Shown here in pieces: positions 35,601 to 43,626 of a stretch of 64,000 nucleotides of DNA. Each line of letters begins with the position of its first letter. Within the stretch, counting starts at the first letter, position 1. The stretch is from Geomonas sp. RF6 (lineage in GTDB: Bacteria; Desulfobacterota; Desulfuromonadia; Geobacterales; Geobacteraceae), in contig NZ_CP087999.1 in NCBI RefSeq assembly GCF_021044625.1, positions 761,001 through 825,000 of the forward strand, in the 5' to 3' direction. A program made the position numbers and the translations under genes. The notes below the pieces were generated by a model. It was given only the letters and a program-made list of their open reading frames with translations, had not been told where the DNA came from and did not search any database.

Positions 35601-36577
35601 TCGAGGGCCAGGTAACGGGGAGAGTGGAATTCGCCAGGTCCGGAGCCGTAGGTCCACCACTTGCTCAGATAAGTACCGGTGTTACTGAAGATCTCGATCC
35701 TGAAATTCTGGCTGTCGGCGACGTAGACATCGCCATTGTCACCCACGACGAGGGAGTACGGAGTTCCGCCGAACTGCCCGTTGGCACTCCCCCAGGTCCC
35801 CCAGCGCCGCAGCGGTGTACCGACGCTGTCGAAGACCTGAACTGAAGCGTACGCGGTTACATAGACATTTCCCTTTCCATCAAGAGCGATGGAGGCAAGG
35901 GAATCGAACCTCCCCCACTTTCTGAGGAACCGACCGGTACTGTCGAAGACCTGAACCCTGTTGTTGCCGGAGTCGGCGACGTAGACGTTGCCGGCAGCAT
36001 CAATGGCGACACCCGATGCGTAATTGAGTTGTCCATCCGCGGAGCCGGGAGTTCCCCACTTGCGCAGGAAGCGCCCCCACGGATCGAATACCTGGATCCT
36101 GCCGTTACCGGCATCGGAGACGTAGACGTTGCCGCTGCTGTCTACAGCCACCCCCTGCGGGCTGTTGAACTCACCGTCGGCAGACCCGGCACTCCCCCAC
36201 TTGCCGAGGAAGTTGCCCATATTGTCGAAGATCTGCACCCTGTTCAGCGCAGCATCGGGAACGTACACATTCCCGTTGGGTGCCACAGCGATCCCCAGAG
36301 GGAACTGGAACATGCCATCAGCGGACCCGTAACCACTCCATTTTCTTAGCAGCGTCCCCGTTTTGTCGAAGACGAGGATTCCGCTGTTGGGACCGAAGTG
36401 GTTAACAAGGTATATGTTCCCCGCCGCATCACGAGCCATCATGTGGGGCTGCTCGTCAAAATGGTACCGAGCCCCCCACAGGTAGAGGAAATCACCAGGA
36501 GCGGCCTGCGCCGCCGGGAGCATTGCCACGTGCAGGAGCAGGAGGGCGAGAAATAGCGCCGTCTTGAGAGGTTTCAT
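32642..36577 (-). CDS. large exported NHL-repeat protein with Ig-like and DUF1349-like modules
   Basis: This encodes 1311 residues. The signal peptide is [25 protein letters not shown]. Residues about 25-590 are NHL beta-propeller repeats, roughly twelve units of the form G.[32 protein letters not shown]. Then come three copies of a laminin-G-like module ([38 protein letters not shown]) separated by two Ig-like domains ([33 protein letters not shown]). Such proteins are cell-surface or matrix binders. Function is inferred only. The start overlaps the upstream gene's stop as ATGA. The three modules are close copies, indicating internal duplication. Confidence 0.85.
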   Translation of the reverse strand: [1311 protein letters not shown]

Positions 36578-36993
36578 TCGGCACCCCCTGGTCGGCTCTT
36601 CACCGGAAACTCGACCACCTTGCCATTGGAGTCGACGCATCTCCCTGTCCAGAAGAGCGTAGCTCCAGCGTAGCGCGGTTTGTCGACCATAAGCCTCGAC
36701 TCCACTTGCAGCGTAACGTCGGTGACCTCATTAGGTCCTAAGTAGGCAATGTTCAGAGTGGTCCCTTTGCCGAGGACCGGGATGACGGGAACAAGGGAAA
36801 GAGAGATCTCTGTGACAGCCGTATCGCCGGAATTATGCACATGCAGCGTGTAGTCAACGGTTGTGGCCGAGGCTTGGGGGTTGAAGCCGGTGAGGTGGTG
36901 TGCCAGCACGAGCGGCGAGTCGCTGGCGTGTGCGAAGCTGGCTGCCACTACCAATGCCAGAAAGAACAGAAATCGAGCCGTTGTTTTTATCAT
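36574..36993 (-). CDS. small exported protein coupled to the NHL protein
   Basis: This encodes 139 residues with a signal peptide (ARFLFFLALVVAASFAHA). The mature part looks like a single Ig-like or DUF11-type beta-sandwich (TVDYTLHVHNSGDTAVTEISLSLVPV, NEVTDVTLQVESRL). Its TGA overlaps the next ATG (36574-36577), so the two proteins are probably made together and may interact. The ribosome site is GAGGCAAGGA. I know no named family. Confidence 0.75.
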   Translation of the reverse strand: MIKTTARFLFFLALVVAASFAHASDSPLVLAHHLTGFNPQASATTVDYTLHVHNSGDTAVTEISLSLVPVIPVLGKGTTLNIAYLGPNEVTDVTLQVESRLMVDKPRYAGATLFWTGRCVDSNGKVVEFPVKSRPGGAE

Positions 36994-37075
36994 TCCTTGC
37001 CTCCTCTTTGCAGTGGTTAGTGCACCCTTCCTTCTTCACCTCCTTTTCGCTTGCCAAATGACGCTGGGGCAGAGA

Positions 37076-37121
37076 AAGGGGGGCAGGACTTTTTGACAAG
37101 ATAGAGTAGCCTGTCCCCCTT
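37076..37121 (-). terminator. hairpin after the Cry-like gene
   Basis: GGGGGCAGG pairs with CCTGTCCCCC across an AT-rich loop, with one bulge. It lies just beyond the stop at 37136 and resembles the hairpin at 26724-26762. Confidence 0.55.
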
Positions 37122-37135
37122 CCTAAGCGCGTCGG

Positions 37136-40100
37136 TCAATCCGGTGACCAGACCCACACCTCGTTCGACGTGGGCGCCAAGAGATTGCCATTGTTATCCG
37201 TCGGCTGTTTCGACAGTTGCACTGTCGCCCCGACTGTCGTTCCGGTGAGGTCGAGGAGCAGGCCGGAGTTGACATTGGTGACTGTGGGGTACCCGACGTT
37301 ACTGAACATGCGTAGCCAGTGCTGGCTGGCCGCGCCGCTGCATTCGCTGATCACGACCGCCGGGTTCTCGGGTGCGCCCGGAGCGTCCAGACACATTGTT
37401 CCGCTCGGACTGGCGACAGTGAAGGTCTGGGAGATCGGGTGGTAGGTCCAGGTCTGCGCCGTGCTAAGCGGAGTCGCGCAACTGTTGATGACGGGGATAC
37501 CGGTCGTCGAGAGGTCGAGGCATTTCTTCGCCCCCACCGCATGCAGAGCGCCGCCCTGCCTCGAGGTCCGACTCCACAGCTGCCCCTGGCTGCTGTTGGC
37601 GGTGTTCAACTGCAGGAGGGTGTTGTTAGCGGTAGCCCCGCCAGGAACATCAAGGACGAGCCCAGACTTGTCGTTGCTGATCGCGTAGCCATCGCCGTGC
37701 AGCGTCCACTGCTGCTCGAGCGCGCCGGTGCAGGTGTTGATCTGAACGGGGGTGCCGGCGGTGGTGCCGCCGTTGCGCGCCTCCAGGCACAACGTCGGGG
37801 CGTAGGCGTAGATCAGCTCCTTGGTCGTGGGATTGTAGGTCCACTGCTGGGCCCAGTTGCCGTGGCAGTCATAGATCTGCACCTGGGTTCCCGGCGTCGT
37901 GGAGTAGTTGGGCACGTCCACGCACCGTCCCGAACCGATGCCGTGGATCTCGCCAGTCAACGGGGAGTGGGTCTTCCACTGCTGCGCGGTGCCCCCCGCG
38001 TACGGCTCGAGGATCAACTTCGCTCCGTTAGTTGCCGAGTAGCCGCTCACCTCGAGCGCCAAACCCGACTTCTTGTTGATGATCTTCGCTTTGTCCGCTC
38101 CGACCGCCTCGATGGTCCAGCGCTGGCTCGATACTCCGTTGGTGAAGTTGCCGGTCTCAAAGTCCGGATCCTGGACGACGTTTTGTTCCGGCGTGTACCC
38201 CGTCAGCGCGATGTCGTCGAGCAGGAAGTAGTTCGGGGTGCCTGCGGCGCCGTCATCGTGAGCATTGAACCAGAGCGCGACGGTTTGCCCTGCGTAGACG
38301 CTCGTGTCGAAGGTGACGTTCGTCCATACCCCCGAGTTGGAGCAGACGTTCAGCACGTTCGCGAGAGTGTTGTTCGAGGTGTCGCGGATCTGCATCTGGA
38401 TCTGCTCATTGGCGATCGAGCCCGCGCAGTGCGGCTGGTACCAGAAGCTCAGCGCGGAGGCGCCGCTCGGGACGGTTACCCTCTGGGTCATGGTGCTGCT
38501 GGCGTTGATTGGGACCGTTTTTCCCAGTTGCGCCGCGTAGGTGCCTGTGTGGGGTGAGGTGGTGACGAGGGGGATGAACCCTCCGCTCGTGCTCCATGAG
38601 GTAATGGCGCCGTCGTCGCAGCTGTTGATGACAACGGGGGTGTAGCGGGCAGTGCTGCTCCCTGCGGCGTCGAGGCAGAGCTTGCCGCTGTTGTTAGGGT
38701 TGGGGTCAGTGTCGGTAAACTCCGCCGGGTTGGTGACCGAGATCTGCTCGAGGGCGGGGTCGTAGGACCAGATCTGATCGTTGGCGGGGGGCTGATTGCA
38801 GGTATAGATCTCGGCTTGGGTGCCCTTGGTCCAGGACGGCAGGCGGATGCACTTGCCGGACGCCACCCCCTCCACCTCACCGCTCGTGGCGTTGAAGGAG
38901 TCGGCATAGCGGAAACCGAAGACGACGCTGTCGGCGATCGTCCCGCCACAGTTTCCCACGCTGTAACTACTGACAATCTGGCCGGTGGCCAGCACGTGAC
39001 CGTCGTACTGCAAGACGTTCGTGTCTCTGAACGATTCGTAGGTGCCGTTGTCGGAGTGGCCACCGGCTGCCCAGTAAAAGCCGATCCAGGCGGGGACCTT
39101 GTCCTGCTTCCCGATGCACCCCGATACGTCGCTCTGCGTCTTCACCTCGCTGATCGGCCCTGCGGCAGTGAGGTTGTAGTATTTAGCGGTGGTGGTGGGC
39201 GGCGTGGTGACCCCAGTGATTGCGCCGCTTTGTGCGGGCCCCAGCAGCGGAGGGGTGGTGGCCTGCATCGAGCTGAGGACGTTATATACTGTGGTGCCTC
39301 CGTCCTGCATCTGCTTCGTCCAGGTGGTGATCTCCTTCAGCGGTCCGGCGACGTTGTACGGCAGGGTCGGCTGGACCTGCATGTGCCCGGTGGGGTAGGT
39401 GTAGATCATGCGAGTCAGCTTCACCCCGCCCGGCACGGTCCCACCCTGCACGGTGCCAGGGTAGGCGCGCGGGTCCTGGTACTTCCAGACGTCCCTGGCG
39501 TCCAGAACGCTGAGGGTCAAGTTGCGCAGGTACTCGTTGCGCGTTCTCCAGTCGGACGCCGCGGACGGCTGCTGGTTGAGGCCCGTCGTAAAGACCTGGT
39601 CGACGTAGCCGACGCCGTAGGCGGTGTTGGCGCTGTCCAGTTCCTGATCCATGGACGTTGCGGCAACGTTGTTGTCCAGGTTGGACCATTTGGGATCCAT
39701 TGTGGTGTTGTCGTCCCAGTACTTGTGCAGCAGGATGCCGTCGCGCAGGAAGGCGACGTAAAGGTTTTCGTACTGCGCGTAGAGGGGGAGCAGGTCCAGC
39801 TGGCTTACTTCGGCAGTGTTTTGCTGGAAAGAATTTCGACTTTTTATGAAAGTATTTACATTGATGCCATTCCACATCCCCCAAAGGGTCTCGCGCGCCT
39901 GGTTGTAGCAGTTGTAGCTGTCGTACCCTTGAGGCTGCGCTTCGCAGTAGATCCTCCAGTTCGCTACCGTTTGATTCCAGGAACCAGCCTCCGGGTCCGC
40001 GCTCGCTCCCGCCAGAGCCTCCCCGATACCGGTCAACTCGGTACTGACCTGGTCGTAGGCAGCCTGCTTGACCATCGCCTGCATATTGTTGATCTCGGCG

Positions 40101-40750
40101 TCTGGCCCCTGCGGCCACAGCAGCTGGGTAAGCCCGGCCAGCAGGTTGCCGACGACGGGCACATACTGAAACGCTGTCGTGAGGAAGATCTCGATATCGG
40201 CCTGGACGTCGGTCGCGGCTGTGGGGGTGTACCCGCCGACGACGTCGCCGGAAGCCGACGCTGCGTCCCCAGTGCTTGTGTCACAGATGGGGAGCGGCTT
40301 CCACTTCATGGTCGGTCCCGGCTTGGGGGACCAGCCGGTACCGATCTGCTCCGAAATCTCCCGCAGTTGGTTCTGCAATGAGCTGCCAAGCTCGGGGTAG
40401 ACTACCTTCCCGGACTGCAATGACCAGGCATGCTGCCTCCACGCCAGCGCCATCGCCTGTGCCGCCGAAGGGTTCCCCGACCGAAGCGCGTCATCCAGCT
40501 CCCGCAGCCGCCGAACGATTGAATTGCGGGTCGGACATGTCAGCGTCGAATTCTCCACCTCCTTGATCAGCTTCTCCACCTCGGTAGCGAGCTGGTGAAC
40601 GTTCGCCCCCGGTCGACCTTTATCGGCTCCCTGGACAGCGACCTGCTTCTCCGGGATGGCCCTATCGGCGATAGCCGGAGAAATACCGAAAACGAGGCAC
40701 GTCGTGAGAGTGCACAGAAAACTTACGGTGATCTTTATACGCTCGATCAT
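37136..40750 (-). CDS. exported Cry delta-endotoxin-like protein with ricin-type lectin repeats
   Basis: This encodes 1204 residues. A signal peptide (ITVSFLCTLTTCLVFGISPAIA) is followed by a helical region. Residues about 185-440 match the pore-forming domain I of three-domain Cry toxins: YVPVVGNLLAGLTQLLWP, the helix LLPLYAQYENLYVAFLRDGILL (about 315-336), then LTLSVLDARDVWKYQDPRAYP and LTRMIYTYP at the domain I/II boundary. A beta-prism-like part follows (GGTIADSVVFGFRYADSFN). Residues about 620-1204 hold ricin B-type beta-trefoil repeats with QxW motifs (GTQVQIYDCHGNWAQQWTY, GTPVQINTCTGALEQQW), split by a jelly-roll domain near 740-865. It has the parts of a secreted pore-forming, sugar-binding toxin. 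The target is unknown. Confidence 0.8.
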   Translation of the reverse strand: MIERIKITVSFLCTLTTCLVFGISPAIADRAIPEKQVAVQGADKGRPGANVHQLATEVEKLIKEVENSTLTCPTRNSIVRRLRELDDALRSGNPSAAQAMALAWRQHAWSLQSGKVVYPELGSSLQNQLREISEQIGTGWSPKPGPTMKWKPLPICDTSTGDAASASGDVVGGYTPTAATDVQADIEIFLTTAFQYVPVVGNLLAGLTQLLWPQGPDAEINNMQAMVKQAAYDQVSTELTGIGEALAGASADPEAGSWNQTVANWRIYCEAQPQGYDSYNCYNQARETLWGMWNGINVNTFIKSRNSFQQNTAEVSQLDLLPLYAQYENLYVAFLRDGILLHKYWDDNTTMDPKWSNLDNNVAATSMDQELDSANTAYGVGYVDQVFTTGLNQQPSAASDWRTRNEYLRNLTLSVLDARDVWKYQDPRAYPGTVQGGTVPGGVKLTRMIYTYPTGHMQVQPTLPYNVAGPLKEITTWTKQMQDGGTTVYNVLSSMQATTPPLLGPAQSGAITGVTTPPTTTAKYYNLTAAGPISEVKTQSDVSGCIGKQDKVPAWIGFYWAAGGHSDNGTYESFRDTNVLQYDGHVLATGQIVSSYSVGNCGGTIADSVVFGFRYADSFNATSGEVEGVASGKCIRLPSWTKGTQAEIYTCNQPPANDQIWSYDPALEQISVTNPAEFTDTDPNPNNSGKLCLDAAGSSTARYTPVVINSCDDGAITSWSTSGGFIPLVTTSPHTGTYAAQLGKTVPINASSTMTQRVTVPSGASALSFWYQPHCAGSIANEQIQMQIRDTSNNTLANVLNVCSNSGVWTNVTFDTSVYAGQTVALWFNAHDDGAAGTPNYFLLDDIALTGYTPEQNVVQDPDFETGNFTNGVSSQRWTIEAVGADKAKIINKKSGLALEVSGYSATNGAKLILEPYAGGTAQQWKTHSPLTGEIHGIGSGRCVDVPNYSTTPGTQVQIYDCHGNWAQQWTYNPTTKELIYAYAPTLCLEARNGGTTAGTPVQINTCTGALEQQWTLHGDGYAISNDKSGLVLDVPGGATANNTLLQLNTANSSQGQLWSRTSRQGGALHAVGAKKCLDLSTTGIPVINSCATPLSTAQTWTYHPISQTFTVASPSGTMCLDAPGAPENPAVVISECSGAASQHWLRMFSNVGYPTVTNVNSGLLLDLTGTTVGATVQLSKQPTDNNGNLLAPTSNEVWVWSPD

Positions 40751-41424
40751 TTTGAATTTTCCTTTCTGACTCTTCGTCCCCTTTTCACTCTTCCAGTTCC
40801 TTCAGAAGGGACTGTGACGGGGGGGGGCGGGGGCACAGGTCAGGCCTCTCGAATAATCGGCGCAGCACGGTGAGGGCAATGACAGGTTGTATCATCTTCT
40901 TTGCCGTGGCGTTCATAGCCAGTCCCGGATCTTTAAGGTTCTCTCTACGACCTCGACGTAGCGTCTATCTCTGCATGTCGCCATGGAGGAAACAATGGCC
41001 GCTTTGACGACCTCGGCACAGGAACATCTACCGTCAGCTCGGAGAGCAGCGCCAGCAAGAGCGCCAGTGGATGGACAAGGGAGTTCTTCTCGGTGATGCA
41101 GATAGTGAGGCAATCACCGTACCACTTAAAAACGCCTGCAAAAACAATGCGTTTTGTCGCTCAGCGGGATGTAGGTGCAATGCTTTACATAAAGGTGTAA
41201 AGGGGGTTTACATTCACCGGCCCTGCTCGCGGTCGAGGCCAGTAGAGCCTTTTAGTCGCACAATCAGCAGTTGCAGTGGAGGGTATGAGGCGCGCAAAGG
41301 AGGTAGCGGGCGCAAAGGCGGGAAGAGAAACGAGGTGGAGACGTCGAGAGCTTCGGGGAGATGGCGGGTTGGTCGGGGATGAAAGTGGAGGGCGCCATTG
41401 CGGAGCCCTCCTTTCCAATCTTTA
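40751..41424. other. 670-bp region without a supportable gene
   Basis: It starts with a G-rich run near 40820. Between about 40915 and 41210 short plus-strand segments in different frames look like worn coding sequence (for example, RNIYRQLGEQRQQERQWMDKG), possibly a decayed gene. I cannot assign it. Confidence 0.35.
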
Positions 41425-42078
41425 TCAGCTGATCGTGGTACTCACGATGGCGGACCACGGACCGGGCCCATCGGGACCATGGTGCCTCATTCTGAAGAAG
41501 GCGTTTCCAGCTTCCATATTCTCCATGACCATGCTCGTGGCATCAGGGAAAATGGCCTTGTGGAACCACTCGTCCTCTGCTGAAGGGTCCTTCCGGTTTA
41601 TGTGAACTTCATGGTTGTATGCGCCCGCTATCTGGCTGGCGCTCGCTACCGCCTTCCCCCTCTCCCCGGAATTGACCACGGTGAAATCCGAAGGGGCCAC
41701 CAAGGGCAGCTTCACTCTGTTGAAAGCCCTGCGTTCCTGGATGACGGAGAACCCTGTTGTGAAGAGCGCATCGGGGTTTCGTACGGACGCTGCTTCCAAA
41801 AGGGCGGCGATCTCATCCAGCATCGTTACTACTTCCTCCGCGAGCTTGTCCCGCTCGCGGATCAGGTTCCGGTCACCATTGATGGCCAGGTGGTATGCCG
41901 CCTCAAACTGATCCACCTTCTCAAAATACCTCTGGAGGAGACCTGCGCTGGCACTCCACAAGGACTCCGGATAGTTCACGTTATCCGTGAGGGAGTGTCT
42001 TACTTTTTGGCAGAAGCTGAGGAACTTCGCAGGGGAACTTCTTCGATACTCACGCTTTATCCTTCGCTGATTCGCCAT
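41425..42078 (-). CDS. hypothetical protein with FnIII-like C-terminus
   Basis: This encodes 217 residues. The N-terminal two-thirds are helical (FLSFCQKVRHSLTDNVNYPESLWS, then LIRERDKLAEEVVTMLDEIAALLEAAS). The C-terminal 60 residues look like a fibronectin type III-like strand set (YNHEVHINRKDPSAEDEWFHKAIFPDATSMV, MRHHGPDGPGPWSAIVSTTIS). No signal peptide. ATG 42078 follows CGAAGGAGTGGCG. I recall similar hypothetical proteins in Geobacter genomes, without known function. It is a single-gene unit. Confidence 0.7.
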   Translation of the reverse strand: MANQRRIKREYRRSSPAKFLSFCQKVRHSLTDNVNYPESLWSASAGLLQRYFEKVDQFEAAYHLAINGDRNLIRERDKLAEEVVTMLDEIAALLEAASVRNPDALFTTGFSVIQERRAFNRVKLPLVAPSDFTVVNSGERGKAVASASQIAGAYNHEVHINRKDPSAEDEWFHKAIFPDATSMVMENMEAGNAFFRMRHHGPDGPGPWSAIVSTTIS

Positions 42079-42462
42079 CGCCACTCCTTCGCCCCTCAGG
42101 TCGCAGAGACACTGGCGGATCGACCCGACAGCAGGAGCTATGTCATTAGTTTAATTCAATAGACAAAGGATATAGAGGGCGTGAGGAGTGTCAAGAACGT
42201 TTCACGGCTCTTGCCATGTAAAACGCCACGCATGGCCCAGGCCGAGGCACACACATGCCGACGATCCATTGAAGACCGCACCTCCTGCTCTTTGCTCAAT
42301 CTTTGACTGTTCCGCCACTTTCGCCCCCCTCTCACTCCTTGATGCGTCTTTCGTCACTTAGCTGACCTATTGCTGGAATTCTCCCGGATTCGGAGATATA
42401 ACAGGTACTCTGTCCCCGGAATGCTGTTCCGAGAGGATCACTTGGACTTAAGGAGGTTCGCA
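42079..42462. other. intergenic stretch of about 380 bp
   Basis: No gene, repeat or RNA recognised. It should contain the promoters of the divergent genes at 42078 (minus) and 42463 (plus). Confidence 0.4.
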
Positions 42463-42828
42463 ATGCGCTACATCAATACCAACAGAATCATTGCCGCCCA
42501 ACTCACCACGCCGGACGAAAATCCCCTTATCGGCGACGACACGCGCCTCATCGATGTATGGTTCGACGGAAGCTCGGTGAGAAAGCAGCTCTTCAAGAAG
42601 GTGAAAAAGACCGAGCAGGAAGCTCTGGCGCAGGAACTGGAGGGGAAAGGCTTCATCCGCTCCGGCAACCTCCTCATCAATCCGCGAGCGGTCCTCTTTG
42701 CGGAAATGGAGCACGAGATCGTCGGAGGCCTCGTCACCATCGGCTACCAGGACAACGGCAGCCCGGTTGAGCTAAAGGTAGATAGCAATTTGTTCATAGA
42801 GCTGTGCGAGCGGTTGCGAGGGGTTTGA
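42463..42828 (+). CDS. small hypothetical protein
   Basis: This encodes 121 residues. ATG 42463 follows TTAAGGAGGTTCGCA, a near-perfect site, so the longer open frame from 42370 is not used. Sequence features: MRYINTNRIIAAQL, a basic patch (RKQLFKKVKKTEQE), a hydrophobic stretch IVGGLVTIGYQDNG and a Leu/Glu C-terminus. Soluble and mixed alpha/beta. No family recognised. It stands alone. Confidence 0.7.
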   Translation: MRYINTNRIIAAQLTTPDENPLIGDDTRLIDVWFDGSSVRKQLFKKVKKTEQEALAQELEGKGFIRSGNLLINPRAVLFAEMEHEIVGGLVTIGYQDNGSPVELKVDSNLFIELCERLRGV

Positions 42829-43146
42829 CTGTAGAGACGGCGGCACAACGGCAGCTGGACGAGACTTCCTCTCTGTAAAGGACTGGTTCCCACGCTATTG
42901 TCCATCCCGCTCGTGGAAGCACAGTTACAAGACGTTTTCCCTCTCATAGACGTATGAGCTTCAGATGGCGAAGATGCCGATCACACTGGTCTTAATGCGC
43001 CCATTGTGATAGTGTGCACCACTTCATTATTCGCCGTATGAGGTAGCCCTTCAGCGTTTGCGCTGTGAGGTGGTTCAACACCAGTGGGCATGTGGTGATT
43101 TCGACGGCCTCACTCAGCACGAGGCCACAATCGGAAGGGCTTTTCC
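42829..43146. other. intergenic stretch of about 320 bp
   Basis: Nothing recognised. The cupin gene's ribosome site (GGAAGGGC) lies at its right end. Confidence 0.4.
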
Positions 43147-43488
43147 ATGACTGAAACGTTGCAATACTACCCCCAAGACAAACTGTTCATGACTACGGAT
43201 GTACCGGGGGCCAAGCAGTGGGCGGTCGCGCTGGAGAAAACAATGTTGACCTACTTCGAGGTGGCGCCGCATTGCACATTCGACTCCCACACTCACGACA
43301 GCGAGCAGATCACGATGGTGATAGAGGGTGTCCTCTATTTCCAGCAGGGGGATGAGGTGATCGGGGTGAAGGCGGGCGAGGCGATAGCGATACCCTCGAA
43401 CGCACCCCATGCTGTGTTCACTACCGATACCGCAGTAAAGGCGGTCGACGCGTGGTCTCCGGTCATGGATAAGTACCGGAAGAAGTAG
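43147..43488 (+). CDS. cupin-domain protein
   Basis: This is a 113-residue single-domain cupin. Motif 1 is HCTFDSHTHDSEQITMVIEGVLYFQQGDE (metal ligands H, H and E), and motif 2 is AIPSNAPHAVFTTDTAV (third His). This is the usual small metal-binding beta-barrel. It may be an enzyme, a sensor or a sugar-binding protein. The ribosome site is GGAAGGGCTTTTCC. No operon partner: the next gene starts about 140 bases later and has its own ribosome site. Confidence 0.88.
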   Translation: MTETLQYYPQDKLFMTTDVPGAKQWAVALEKTMLTYFEVAPHCTFDSHTHDSEQITMVIEGVLYFQQGDEVIGVKAGEAIAIPSNAPHAVFTTDTAVKAVDAWSPVMDKYRKK

Positions 43489-43626
43489 TCACTTAACGGC
43501 CGCTGCTTGAACGGCGCCAGCAGATGCTCCTGACGCCGTTGTCAAACAGGTGGAGTTTGCCATCGAGATTTCGGCGTCGGGGCGTGCTGCGTAGAGAGAC
43601 AACATACCCCCCTCAAGGAGTCGTAC

